DNA from: a virus
Length of the DNA stretch: 43,017 nucleotides
Reading direction: 5' to 3' (one strand)
Virus record (IMG/VR): IMGVR_UViG_3300020443_000115
Location: 1-43,017 of that record
How positions within the stretch are numbered: position 1 is the first letter of the stretch; each line of letters opens with the position of its first letter. The position numbers and the translations under genes were made by a program. This document shows, one piece after another, positions 18,901 through 25,741 of this stretch. The notes below the pieces were generated by a model that was given only the letters and a program-made list of their open reading frames with translations, was not told where the DNA came from and ran no database searches.

Positions 18901-19592
18901 GCGGGGTATTGCATCAGGCATCAAGTTTTAAAGCTACGTCTAATACTTTATTGCAGTTTGCTCCGCCTTTCGGGGCTTACGGAGCGATAGGAGACGGATC
19001 TACCGGTTCCGCTCTAACGGGTTCGGGGTATTTGATTGTTAAATCTCCGCAAGGAGATGTAACAAGTGAAGATTCTTTTGGGCAAATAGAACTTATTCAG
19101 CCAGTTTCTTTTGACAGCTTTAGCCCTCTGGAGGGTATAACCGGCTCAGATGTTTATTTAATTGATAATCTTACCGCAGGTCTTGGGGGGTCATTGCTGC
19201 ATACTTCTAAGGTTACTTTCGAAACTGTGGATCATGCTGGAGAGGCCGATTTTGTTATTGACTCACGAGCAAGAGTTACCGCTACCGTTCCTCAGTTTTC
19301 GATAGCAGAAGGCCAAGACGCTTTAATAACTATTCATGGGGTTCTTACTGATAAAGTAACGTCGGCAAACGTTCTGTCTTATTATCATCCCGATAACGAT
19401 AGGTTTGCGGTAGTTCATGATTCTCCGACAGTTCAGTTTAATGTTTTAAGCGGTAGGGTTGCTCCAGAGGTGGGGTCAAGTAGGTCGGCAATATTTACAA
19501 TAGTAGAGAGCATAGACGGAATTGATTATTACGTGACGAAGATGATTAATCCGGATGGCAAAGAGGTAATCATTAATACTGAAACAACATAA
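15942..19592 (+). CDS. Giant IPT/TIG-repeat protein, probable tail fibre or adhesin
   Basis: This 1216-residue protein is built mostly of immunoglobulin-like IPT/TIG units. Unit starts are recognisable as P-x-I-x-x-(I/F)-x-P followed by G-x-x-(V/I)-x-I-x-G-x-x-L: PEITSINPNQQIFGDD, PVINKIRPDHGITGT, PEISGFAPASGVAGTS, PIITGFDPDAN, PTITGVSGVS, PIITGIATGNK and SFDSFSPLEGITGSD. This gives at least seven units. Such repeats occur in phage fibre and surface-binding proteins and in bacterial adhesins. There is no signal peptide, as expected for a virion protein. The C-terminal 90 residues differ from the repeats and end in a small beta region (IVESIDGIDYYVTKM), a possible tip or trimerisation domain. 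The gene belongs to the rightward late operon and is followed by a hairpin. Confidence 0.85.
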   Translation: MPIFYPNSGFYISGEDLDSVSKVRWGDVDIGREKMLLDGTSGVSGVMPPNAKTDIVYFVESDGSVASLGEQQVRLKEVDQLTVGSLNVTSGNANDIVTVTGKNFYRVTNVKFGNTEANFFLNSPSEIEAIVPFNAEYGSITVYSSVRSGEDDASGEKTFYNSGISPNSFITLPEITSINPNQQIFGDDITISGYSLSSVTGVKFPNSNIINPASQVSNNSLVVEVPTGKTRGALTLLLEGDLSKTPSSVSNEFNHLALIDDIPSVVIGGEQILLQGRNFHTELLFGQEDGFIKVDFSGVAASGFKVLSPTLIEGKVPSNLETGETLVSLIDEIGGIYPSGKTITISGSLPVINKIRPDHGITGTIVNIEGRNLIGIKSVTLTSEKDSGNFVKITGSGITHSSLGDFAQVVIPTGLQSGYSSGEGRFALSAEVSGLFGVSNELSSGYWVVGRPIIEQVSGGIVDARQPRESGALSGINLFRESKIELFDSVDESSAGFVTVRNTFISASGDYEKVSFLFPESFSSTGVKLKVSNLGGISNFSDSIPVFKEPEISGFAPASGVAGTSVLVSGYFSGLKEDTVKVGAVGVNNLIFNENTGLSFDFPPNATSDFINIETSGGTAQSKTRFSLQPDIPIITGFDPDANSPLDYSVFSKNQKIDILGSNLGLVSQVLFYDKNGFDTLLTSVDFSFQSSNKISVFLKDTAASEDVNNLYLSGNGGKIRLQDRFSRRVTGSQQFRIAEFSGTSSSYAAFGEELSFSGKFFSGLNATFKDESGINVPGEYQSTTTISNTGYTFITKVPRDIVGSEILISGNNNKSIHTTTGQFFPLPTITGVSGVSDFSFGIGDNFQVTGVNSFGGFQSGDAVVGITGDGKHSFFGINSFSRAIDSSGEKVSVFDLNVGDNFTGSGQLFIMSPWEDYNSTNFSFLSSKTNENINKILTDDFYTVVYPQPIITGIATGNKFNERISGFISGNNLSPVTGVFFSGSGSGVLHQASSFKATSNTLLQFAPPFGAYGAIGDGSTGSALTGSGYLIVKSPQGDVTSEDSFGQIELIQPVSFDSFSPLEGITGSDVYLIDNLTAGLGGSLLHTSKVTFETVDHAGEADFVIDSRARVTATVPQFSIAEGQDALITIHGVLTDKVTSANVLSYYHPDNDRFAVVHDSPTVQFNVLSGRVAPEVGSSRSAIFTIVESIDGIDYYVTKMINPDGKEVIINTETT

Positions 19593-19596
19593 AAAT

Positions 19597-19620
19597 AACC
19601 ACCGACTTTCGCCGGTGGTT
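19597..19620. terminator. Hairpin between TIG gene and TnpB locus, possible bidirectional terminator
   Basis: Arms AACCACCG (19597-19604) and CGGTGGTT (19613-19620) form an 8-bp GC-rich stem with an 8-nt loop, starting 4 nt after the TIG gene stop. An A5 tract precedes it and AAAA follows it. A U-run is therefore present only for minus-strand transcripts (ATTTTTATG after the stem), which come from the TnpB side. It may stop leftward transcription and, less efficiently, rightward transcription. Confidence 0.6.
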
Positions 19621-19808
19621 AAAATGAGCTTTTGTTTCTACTACTCTCTCAGCTAGGAAGCCTGAAACCTACTGCATAATTAGAGATAGTGTTAGTTTTG
19701 TAACCACTTAATTCTAAGACGAAGTCATTTCGGACTTCTCTTTCCTTTTCGAATTAAGTATTTTATGTTATGCGGGGTTTGTACTTACTCTTTCTCGGGT
19801 TAGGACCC
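19621..19808 (-). ncRNA. Candidate omega-RNA / right end of the TnpB element
   Basis: This gene-free stretch lies immediately 3' of tnpB and is read on the minus strand, where TnpB guide (omega) RNAs are normally encoded. It contains nested pairing: ACTTAATTC (19706-19714) with GAATTAAGT (19751-19759), 9 bp. An inner hairpin pairs GAAGTC (19721-19726) with GACTTC (19733-19738). GGGGT (19774-19778) can also pair with ACCCC at 19805-19809, reaching into the tnpB stop codon. Towards its 3' end the RNA would read GTAGTAGAAAC. The exact scaffold end, and hence the guide, cannot be fixed from one copy. That it is an omega-RNA is inference from position and structure. Confidence 0.5.
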
Positions 19809-21167
19809 CTACCTACCGTTTATTTGAGAGGAGTGAAAAATGTTTTCGCTTTCTTTTATTTTAGCCCATTGTTTGCTTTTATCAAACGTCCAGAAATCGA
19901 TATCCGCTAAGTACTTTGCGTATACGACATGGTTCTTAGCTCCGGTTCGGTCGGCATTTTCGGCTTTATTACAATGTTCACAGGTAAAGGTGTTGGTTTT
20001 CTTATCTCTTGAACTGTTTGCCTTACTCAAGTCCAACCAGCCGCAATGTATGCATCTCCGAGAAGTATAATAACTCGGAGCGAGAATATAGGGAACCTTT
20101 CTTTCGATACATTTATCAACAAACAGTTGCTTCAGTTTGTCTTGACCGAAAGTACCGAGCTCCTCTCCCATAGCGACAGTGTCAATCGCCAAACCGTAAG
20201 ATTTTGATACTGCGTAATCTAGAATTGAATCTATAATTCCTCTTTCTTTACCGGGAAACCGAGAAGTTTCTATAAGATTCATATGTTTTTCGTGGAGTTT
20301 TTGAATCTCCAGCCTTACGGGTGTCCGTTGCTTGGATCGAACTTCTCTTTCTGAAATCTTTTTGTGAACCTTAACGATCTTGTTTAAAGATTCAATATGT
20401 TTTTCGAGAGCCGAGATAACTGGGTATGATTTTTTGGATATTTTTTCCTGCCCGAAGACATCTTCAGAAAAGTATATCCAATTTTCATTAGACTTATTAA
20501 AATCCAACCCGATAAAACCTTTTGGATAATAATCAAATTCAACCGGAACATCGACGCTTGCCACTATTCTGTCAGGTTTGCCTTCCTTACCGAATACAAT
20601 TGTCCCCCCAAACTTTTTTTCGACATTCACGTGTTCGATGTATTTTAAGGCGTTGTTTTGAATCCCTTTACACTTGGAGGATTTTCTGTACCTGACAATG
20701 GATTTGGTTCCATCTAGGTTTTTTACTTTCAGCTTTCCATTAATTTTATTTTTATAAAACTCGAAGAAACCATCTCCCATTACTAGATTATCACTTCTTA
20801 CGGCGATAAAATTGGGAAGTTTACCCTTGTTTCTTTTCTTGTAGCCTTTGTATTTTCTCAACTGTCCGGCAGTAAACATTCTTAACTGTGTCGTAACCTT
20901 AGATTTTTCATAAGGAGAAAAAATATCAGACATGAATTCTTTCATGAAATTAGACGTAGTTAACTTCTCTCCATCAGGGAGAGCTTCTCTGTGGATGTAG
21001 ACATCGTTAAATGATCCATTGATATTAATTAAAATATTGTCTCTTATTAGAGACGATATTCTTTCGTTGATCTGGATCATCAGGGGGTGGGTCTGCTTCC
21101 TGAGATTAGAAAGCCCGTTCTTGTCGGCGATAATTAGTTTTATCGCCTTTTTTACATTAATTGTCAT
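19809..21167 (-). CDS. tnpB: TnpB-family RNA-guided nuclease (IS200/IS605-type accessory protein)
   Basis: This 452-residue protein has the TnpB/Cas12-like RuvC layout. RuvC-I D222 lies in FIGLDFNKSNENW. A helical insert spans about residues 250-300. The RuvC-II region SYGLAIDTVAMGEEL (324-337) follows, then a zinc finger with C372, C375, C396 and C399, and RuvC-III D406 in NADRTGAKN. At the usual RuvC-II glutamate position I read Asp (D329), with E335/E336 nearby, so activity should not be assumed. TnpB cuts DNA guided by an RNA made from its own 3' end. No TnpA transposase is next to it, so the element is either mobilised in trans or kept as a domesticated or homing-like nuclease. It is flanked by structured non-coding DNA on both sides. 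Confidence 0.85.
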   Translation of the reverse strand: MTINVKKAIKLIIADKNGLSNLRKQTHPLMIQINERISSLIRDNILININGSFNDVYIHREALPDGEKLTTSNFMKEFMSDIFSPYEKSKVTTQLRMFTAGQLRKYKGYKKRNKGKLPNFIAVRSDNLVMGDGFFEFYKNKINGKLKVKNLDGTKSIVRYRKSSKCKGIQNNALKYIEHVNVEKKFGGTIVFGKEGKPDRIVASVDVPVEFDYYPKGFIGLDFNKSNENWIYFSEDVFGQEKISKKSYPVISALEKHIESLNKIVKVHKKISEREVRSKQRTPVRLEIQKLHEKHMNLIETSRFPGKERGIIDSILDYAVSKSYGLAIDTVAMGEELGTFGQDKLKQLFVDKCIERKVPYILAPSYYTSRRCIHCGWLDLSKANSSRDKKTNTFTCEHCNKAENADRTGAKNHVVYAKYLADIDFWTFDKSKQWAKIKESENIFHSSQINGR

Positions 21168-21270
21168 AATAATAGTGACTCTAAAACCCTTTCTCTATGC
21201 GAGAACCGTTCTCAATTGAAACGATTTCAAAGTTTCACTGGGGTTATTATGACCGAAGAAAAGATTTTGT
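21168..21270. other. Intergenic DNA 5' of tnpB with two hairpins, possible left end
   Basis: This 103-bp gap lies between tnpB and the cyclase gene. It contains the palindromes GAGAACCGTTCTC (21201-21213) and TTGAAACGATTTCAA (21216-21230). Closely spaced subterminal hairpins are typical of IS200/IS605 ends, where TnpA binds single-stranded DNA. No duplicated target or second copy is available in the window, so the boundary of the element is not defined. No AGTGTAA motif or clear -35/-10 pair is seen. Confidence 0.4.
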
Positions 21271-22812
21271 CTAATTTTTTTTAAATTCTGCTTTCTTTGT
21301 TCCTCTCCAATCGGGAAATTCAGTTCTTCCAAAGCCGGGACCATAAGCTGTGAGAAGGTGAACGGTGGAACCATGTTTGACAAATACTTGCCCCCAATCT
21401 TCAAATTTTAATCCGGGAATATCCATTTCGCTAACATTCATATACACGCCGTTAGAGATTAAAATGTGATCGTTGTCTCCGGCGTCCATACATCTTTGCG
21501 CCATATTGATGCCGTGACCACTGACGTTGGGGTTATTGTTTATGTCTCTTACGGGTACAACTGGACCCGTATAAAGACCATTCCTTAAGCCTATGTCTTT
21601 GCTTTTATAGCATTTCTTACCTACGTCAACAGCACATTTGAAGGCGGCGTGAACGCTGTTAAAAAATACGAGAGCCATTCCGTCTCCAGTCGGAAGAATA
21701 ATCAGCTTCCCTTGTCTTTGGGCTTGTTGGTAGCCTTGTGTTCCCTTGACGATGGCTATAAGGTCGTCCATCACTTTCTTCTGCATGGGCGTACTCTTCT
21801 TTGAGTATCCCACAATATCCATGAAGTATGTATAAGATTCACAAGGACTATCATATGTAATAGAGTCACCCTTGCAGGTAAATGGGTCTTCTCCCCACTT
21901 CCATTTAATGACTCTTGATCTTTTTAGGCGCTCTTCTTCTTTTTTAGCTTCATCAGCGGCTTCTTGTATACGAGAGTTTCTTTCTTCATGTTCTTTCTTT
22001 GATGCTTTTTCCCTTGCCTGCCTGTCGGATTTGGATTCCGTCATTTTGCCCCAGAGACTGGTGGGAGCCTTTTTAGAGTCTTGGAATTCCATGGACTTGT
22101 GTTCTTTAGGTTGATTGCTCCCTACTTGCACGGTAGACGTGATACTTGGTTGTTTTTTGTAGTTTCTGTTAAGATTCTTTTTACATCCTTTTAGTTTTAG
22201 ATAATCAAGAAATTCTTCGTTTCCATTATCCGAAGCGATCTCGTAGGGGTTCAACTGGCCATCATGACATGACCCGTTGGGATTAGCCTTGTGTTCGAAT
22301 AATATTTCGCAGATCTCTTTATTTCCTAATTCGACTGCGTAGTGGAGGGGCATCCACCCCCTATTATCTCTCCCATTTATTTTTACGCTCTCATCTTCCG
22401 CAAGGGATTCTATTTCGTCCACGTCTTCCATTTGGACAGCTTGATGAAGGGTCATTTCGTTTCCGTAAAACTTACCTCCTTTTTTCTTAAAATTTGCTAA
22501 TATCTTGATTCGGTTCGGTCCTTCGGCTACGTCCATAGGGTAGACTGCGGAGACTTTTTGGTCTCCGTTTTCCTCCAGAGCAAGGTTCCAGTCGTTTTGT
22601 TTTTTATTTTTTGGGGGTTGGCTTTTAATATTGGGCGAAATACCGCCTTCCAGTATAACTTGTACAGCTTTGGCCTTGCTTCGGTTAGAAGCGTAATGAA
22701 GAGGACTCCAGCCAAGGTCTTCGTCCAAGGATAAAAACGCTCTTTTGTTTTTAAGAGCGGCCTTGATCCCTTTTATATTACCGTTTCGCGCGAGTATGTG
22801 TAGATCCCCCAT
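21271..22812 (-). CDS. Ankyrin-repeat class III nucleotidyl cyclase
   Basis: This 513-residue protein joins ankyrin repeats (about 1-60 and 115-210, e.g. GWSPLHYAS and GWMPLHYAVELGNKEI), a charged coiled-coil linker (256-300) and a class III adenylate/guanylate cyclase domain (about 325-490). Metal-binding aspartates D332 (FMDIVGYS) and D377 (PTGDGMALVF) are present, as are the transition-state residues N436 and R440 (GINMAQR). The usual base-reading Lys before GD is replaced by Leu, as in a bacterial 'PTGDGMA' subgroup, so the cyclic nucleotide made cannot be predicted. There is no membrane segment, so it is cytosolic, with ankyrins probably binding a partner. The ATG lies 10 nt from an AGTGTAA motif. 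It follows the prepilin operon in the same direction. Confidence 0.87.
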   Translation of the reverse strand: MGDLHILARNGNIKGIKAALKNKRAFLSLDEDLGWSPLHYASNRSKAKAVQVILEGGISPNIKSQPPKNKKQNDWNLALEENGDQKVSAVYPMDVAEGPNRIKILANFKKKGGKFYGNEMTLHQAVQMEDVDEIESLAEDESVKINGRDNRGWMPLHYAVELGNKEICEILFEHKANPNGSCHDGQLNPYEIASDNGNEEFLDYLKLKGCKKNLNRNYKKQPSITSTVQVGSNQPKEHKSMEFQDSKKAPTSLWGKMTESKSDRQAREKASKKEHEERNSRIQEAADEAKKEEERLKRSRVIKWKWGEDPFTCKGDSITYDSPCESYTYFMDIVGYSKKSTPMQKKVMDDLIAIVKGTQGYQQAQRQGKLIILPTGDGMALVFFNSVHAAFKCAVDVGKKCYKSKDIGLRNGLYTGPVVPVRDINNNPNVSGHGINMAQRCMDAGDNDHILISNGVYMNVSEMDIPGLKFEDWGQVFVKHGSTVHLLTAYGPGFGRTEFPDWRGTKKAEFKKN

Positions 22813-22822
22813 ACTCTATTGG

Positions 22823-22829
22823 TTACACT
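22823..22829 (-). promoter_or_regulatory. AGTGTAA promoter-like motif before the cyclase gene
   Basis: On the minus strand AGTGTAA ends 10 nt before the cyclase ATG and overlaps the stop codon of the 53-residue protein. It has the same sequence and similar start-codon spacing as the motifs at 13384 and 28251. If used as a -10 element it would give a nearly leaderless transcript for the cyclase, separate from the pilin operon. Confidence 0.5.
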
Positions 22830-22990
22830 TAAGAATCTTCGCAATAAGCTATGTTTTCTTCTATTTCTTCATAACACCCACAACTGCTTTCACAGCAGTC
22901 ATCAAGTTTTTCGTTTTGTTTTTGGCATTCTCCGTGGCAATTATCGTCCACGCAGTCGGGGTTAGGGCAGTGCATGCGAGAGGTCGTCAT
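22829..22990 (-). CDS. 53-residue cysteine-rich miniprotein
   Basis: A small open frame with nine cysteines in 53 residues, at positions 8, 13, 18, 22, 32, 33, 37, 39 and 50, plus two His. The spacing CPNPDC, CHGEC and CC-x3-C-x-C suggests metal binding (Zn or Fe-S) or a disulfide-rich fold; no heme CxxCH is present. The C-terminal third is strongly acidic. It lies between the last small gene of the prepilin operon (24-nt gap) and the cyclase gene. TGTGTAA, a variant of the recurring motif, is 11 nt before its ATG. I do not recognise a family. The composition is far from random and supports a real gene. Confidence 0.65.
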   Translation of the reverse strand: MTTSRMHCPNPDCVDDNCHGECQKQNEKLDDCCESSCGCYEEIEENIAYCEDS

Positions 22991-23013
22991 CTCGTTATTG
23001 TTTACACATTTTT

Positions 23014-23190
23014 TTAATCGAATATTTGATAGGAATCTCCCTGTATCTCAACGGTTTTCCCTATTTTCCACAGGGCTCTCCTAAGAACTTCTACGAAAGC
23101 TTCATCTGAAAGATCATTAGGGCACAAATGTCGGGGCGCTTCCTCCATTTTTTGTCGCCATTTCAAAGCTGTTTTCTTTATATTTTTCAT
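23014..23190 (-). CDS. Small protein coupled to the last prepilin gene
   Basis: This 58-residue protein starts at the ATG that overlaps the TGA of the preceding prepilin gene (ATGA at 23187-23190). The frame is open further upstream to 23229, but that would overlap the prepilin gene by 40 nt. It is mainly helical and basic at the N-terminus ([16 protein letters not shown]), with one Cys (HLCPND) and a [17 protein letters not shown] helix. No known domain is recognised and there is no leader or membrane segment, so it is cytoplasmic. Coupling to the prepilins suggests a related job, perhaps a chaperone or regulator (speculative). Confidence 0.65.
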   Translation of the reverse strand: MKNIKKTALKWRQKMEEAPRHLCPNDLSDEAFVEVLRRALWKIGKTVEIQGDSYQIFD

Positions 23191-23474
23191 CTTACTGTAG
23201 TTAGTCTGCTCATATGACAATCGAAGCACGATTGTTTTATTCGTGGGTAAGAATCCATCAGCTCTTTTTTTGTATAAGAAGGGTGGTCTTCATACACATC
23301 TTCATCCCAATTATCAGCGTAATAAAAAATATATAATTGTCTTTGAAAATTAAGACATTCAACTCGCTGTGCGGATCTTTTAGCTTCTACTACAGACGTC
23401 AAAAGCATAGCTGTCAGTATCCCCATGATAGCAATTGTTACCAAAAGTTCGATAAGTGTAAATCCCTTTTTCAT
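23187..23474 (-). CDS. Short type IV prepilin-like protein ending in CxxCH (pilin 4)
   Basis: This 95-residue protein has a class III leader MKKG followed by [19 protein letters not shown], with the Glu at +5 needed for pilin assembly. A helical stretch with [17 protein letters not shown] follows, then an acidic, Tyr-rich segment and a C-terminal [16 protein letters not shown] is a CxxCH motif, the signature for covalent heme c attachment, though zinc binding is possible. It is clearly paralogous to the preceding short prepilin. Both resemble the start of the long pilins upstream, truncated shortly after the point where those carry a 'CPxD' motif. The start overlaps the previous stop (TAATG). 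It would be cleaved by a host prepilin peptidase and inserted in the inner membrane. Confidence 0.85.
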   Translation of the reverse strand: MKKGFTLIELLVTIAIMGILTAMLLTSVVEAKRSAQRVECLNFQRQLYIFYYADNWDEDVYEDHPSYTKKELMDSYPRIKQSCFDCHMSRLTTVR

Positions 23475-23776
23475 TAATGTGGCACGCTAGCATGACAATC
23501 ATAACACTTACTTTGTATAACACTGTAGTCAGGCATTAACTCGCGTTTGACGTTGAACATCGCGATGTCTCTGTAAGAGGGATCATAATAGTCTTGTTCG
23601 TCGTGCGCTGCGAAATAATAAATAGTCAACTGTCTGCGATAGTTGTGGCATTGAGCAATTGTTGCCGCTTCCTTAGCTTTGACTATAGAAGATAATAACA
23701 GACCTGTTAGAATTCCTATAATAACAAGTACAACTAACAGCTCAATAAGAGTAAACGCTTTCTTACCATTGATCAT
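23474..23776 (-). CDS. Short type IV prepilin-like protein ending in CxxCH (pilin 3)
   Basis: I start this protein at the ATG at 23776, giving 100 residues with the leader MINGKKA then [19 protein letters not shown]. The residue before the cleavage site is Ala rather than the near-invariant Gly, so processing may be less efficient. After the transmembrane helix comes [18 protein letters not shown], a Tyr/Asp-rich segment and a C-terminal [11 protein letters not shown] with a CxxCH heme-type motif. A longer start at 23833 would place 19 extra residues before the leader, overlapping pilin 2 by 71 nt, and is unlikely. The gene overlaps pilin 2 by 14 nt and pilin 4 by one base, so all are co-translated. 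Confidence 0.83.
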   Translation of the reverse strand: MINGKKAFTLIELLVVLVIIGILTGLLLSSIVKAKEAATIAQCHNYRRQLTIYYFAAHDEQDYYDPSYRDIAMFNVKRELMPDYSVIQSKCYDCHASVPH

Positions 23777-24743
23777 TCCAGTACCATCCCCATGAATCTC
23801 TTCTGCCATTCCGAATATAACCATCACGTGCACCTTCTGGTCCGGTATTCCATGCGCGCATTTGCCTCTTTAAATTAAAAATCCATGGAAACCATGTGTA
23901 TTTTTCTTTTCTAAAATCTTCTATTTTAGTGGTAGATCTATCTTTTAGCCATTTCACATCTACGCTACCATACGCTCTCCTTATTCCATATTTAAAATTA
24001 GAGCCATCAATATGAAATCTAACTTGAGCGTTTACTGTTCGTTGATCTAGCCATCTTTTAGTTTCAACATGACCATCTGTAAAAGCTAGGGCAGTTCCAT
24101 CGATGTGGTAATTTCCCGGAACATCCATATCGTATACCTTATGTGTAGGCGCACCGTTGTTCATTACGACCCTAAAAGAGCCAGCATTTATAAACTCAAA
24201 TGGCATTTCTATGAACGAGAAAATATTAGAAGGGTTTTCTATTTCGTTATATTTGTGGTATATCCTCCATTCTTCATCTTTCTGTACTGGCCATCCACTC
24301 CAGCCTCCAACGTGAATGTTTACGCTATAACTTCTGTGACGTGGGAAGATGTTTCGTACCTCGCCCTCTCTGTTTGTTATTTTGAGTAAATCTTTGTCAG
24401 CTGGGCATTTAAATACACCAATAGATTTACCTACATACGGAAACAAAGGAGTACCTTCTAGAAATCTTGCTTGGTTTATATATTTAGAAAGATTTAAGCT
24501 GCCAGACATCCACGCATATGGTGCGCTTTTTTCTTGCTTCCAAGCGCTTGAATATAGTATTTTGTCGCCATGGTCATCGCTAAATATTGAATGGCCCATT
24601 TGTAATTGTTTTTGATTATTAATACATGCTACTCTTTGACCTACTGATTTAGCCTTATTGATCGCAGGGAGAAGAAGGGCAACTAAGAGCGCAATAATAC
24701 CGATAACTACTAATAATTCTACAAGAGTAAACCCTTTCTTCAT
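23763..24743 (-). CDS. Long type IV prepilin-like protein, H/DG type (pilin 2)
   Basis: This 326-residue protein starts at the ATG that overlaps the stop of pilin 1 (TGATG). The leader MKKG is followed by [19 protein letters not shown]. The periplasmic domain has [25 protein letters not shown], a [16 protein letters not shown] segment and [20 protein letters not shown], which is the histidine / DG motif region of prepilins common in Planctomycetota, Verrucomicrobiota and Lentisphaerota. It is a close paralogue of pilin 1 and shares its GWYWND end. An alternative start at 24758 adds only five residues. Such proteins are pseudopilins of type II secretion or type IV pilus-like fibres; their occurrence on a phage is unexpected. 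Confidence 0.88.
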   Translation of the reverse strand: MKKGFTLVELLVVIGIIALLVALLLPAINKAKSVGQRVACINNQKQLQMGHSIFSDDHGDKILYSSAWKQEKSAPYAWMSGSLNLSKYINQARFLEGTPLFPYVGKSIGVFKCPADKDLLKITNREGEVRNIFPRHRSYSVNIHVGGWSGWPVQKDEEWRIYHKYNEIENPSNIFSFIEMPFEFINAGSFRVVMNNGAPTHKVYDMDVPGNYHIDGTALAFTDGHVETKRWLDQRTVNAQVRFHIDGSNFKYGIRRAYGSVDVKWLKDRSTTKIEDFRKEKYTWFPWIFNLKRQMRAWNTGPEGARDGYIRNGRRDSWGWYWNDQW

Positions 24744-25717
24744 CAGTAAGGGTTCCAAGTAGGATGGCTTCCCCAGCTATCGTTCCAGTACCAGCCCCAT
24801 GAAGCATATACTTTGCCATCTATAGTGCGATGATTCCCGGGCCTATTGTATCGTCCTATCCCGCCTCCGCCGCCTGACCATCTGTGACTATTGGGATCTG
24901 ATACAATTGCTCTTTGTCTAAGCCAAGCTAAATCTCTATTGTTAGGGCTTACTATTTTATCCTGATTAGTCGTCGGGTTCATCGCCTCGGATGATATATT
25001 TATTGTATCCTCCTCTAGCCATCTTTTAAATTCTACATGTGCGTCAACGAAAGAAACGACAGAGCCGTTATTGTGATAAACTCCGGGCCAGTCTTGAGAG
25101 AAAAAACTTTCACCACCTTTAAGCGTTGGCGCTACTCTAAAGTTTCCAGCATTAATAGATTGAGGTGGCATTTCAATAAAAGTAAACAATTGACTAGAGT
25201 TATGTGCATCATCGTAAGTGTGATGAACTTTGTATTGGGTATCTGACAGCCAAGGCCATCCCGACCAACCGCCAACGAAAAGATTTATACTATAAGAACG
25301 AGGTCGGTTTATAATCTTAGAATTAACTGTAACAGTTGATTTGTCGCCCGGGCAATGATATATACCCATGCCCGCATAAGGCTTTAAGGGGGAAAAGAAG
25401 AGGGGTCTATCGGTTTGACCCCACGGACCGTTACCACTCATGCTGTCGGCAACCCATGCCCACATGCCCGTAGGTTCACCGGCCCAAGCTGATGCGTAAG
25501 GAAACCTGTTTTCGTGATCTCCCGCGAACTCTGCGTAAGCGAGGTTAAGTTGGCGTTGGTTATTTATGCAGGCTGCTTGCCAGCCCGTTTGCTTAGCCGA
25601 CGATAACGCCGGGAGCAAAAGAGCTGCCAGTATCGCAATAATGGCGATGACAACCAGCAGCTCTATCAAAGTGAACCCTCTGGTTGCTTTCGCCGCAGTC
25701 AGGGTTTTTACACACAC
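24743..25717 (-). CDS. Long type IV prepilin-like protein, H/DG type (pilin 1)
   Basis: This 324-residue protein is the first gene of the prepilin operon. A GTG start is the only start after an in-frame stop. The leader ends in ATRG, followed by [19 protein letters not shown] and the [17 protein letters not shown] helix. The globular part carries [42 protein letters not shown] and [20 protein letters not shown]. The usual DG of this last motif is DA here, while the His and following segment are kept. Family members occur in large numbers in Verrucomicrobiota and relatives. An AGTGTAA motif lies 17 nt upstream. A phage pseudopilin could join or block the host pilus or secretion fibre (inference). 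Confidence 0.88.
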   Translation of the reverse strand: MCVKTLTAAKATRGFTLIELLVVIAIIAILAALLLPALSSAKQTGWQAACINNQRQLNLAYAEFAGDHENRFPYASAWAGEPTGMWAWVADSMSGNGPWGQTDRPLFFSPLKPYAGMGIYHCPGDKSTVTVNSKIINRPRSYSINLFVGGWSGWPWLSDTQYKVHHTYDDAHNSSQLFTFIEMPPQSINAGNFRVAPTLKGGESFFSQDWPGVYHNNGSVVSFVDAHVEFKRWLEEDTINISSEAMNPTTNQDKIVSPNNRDLAWLRQRAIVSDPNSHRWSGGGGGIGRYNRPGNHRTIDGKVYASWGWYWNDSWGSHPTWNPY

Positions 25718-25734
25718 AATTATTCACTATTGTA

Positions 25735-25741
25735 TTACACT
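25735..25741 (-). promoter_or_regulatory. AGTGTAA promoter-like motif before the prepilin operon
   Basis: AGTGTAA on the minus strand, followed by T, overlaps the HNH gene stop codon (the TAA is the end of the motif) and lies 17 nt before the GTG start of pilin 1. It is the only promoter-like element seen ahead of the operon, which otherwise has no gaps that could hold one until 23000. Confidence 0.5.

Noticed and set aside
19621-19660. CRISPR-like repeat (GTTTCTACTACT / AGTAGTAGAAAC)
   Set aside because: Only one copy is present and there are no spacers; its position fits the end of a TnpB omega-RNA better.
23191-23229. Longer N-terminus for the small protein after pilin 4
   Set aside because: The ATG overlapping the pilin 4 stop (ATGA) fits the overlapping style of the operon, and the extension only mirrors the pilin 4 coding sequence in another frame.
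23777-23833. Longer N-terminus for pilin 3
   Set aside because: It would put 19 residues before the short leader and overlap pilin 2 by 71 nt; prepilin leaders of this type are short.
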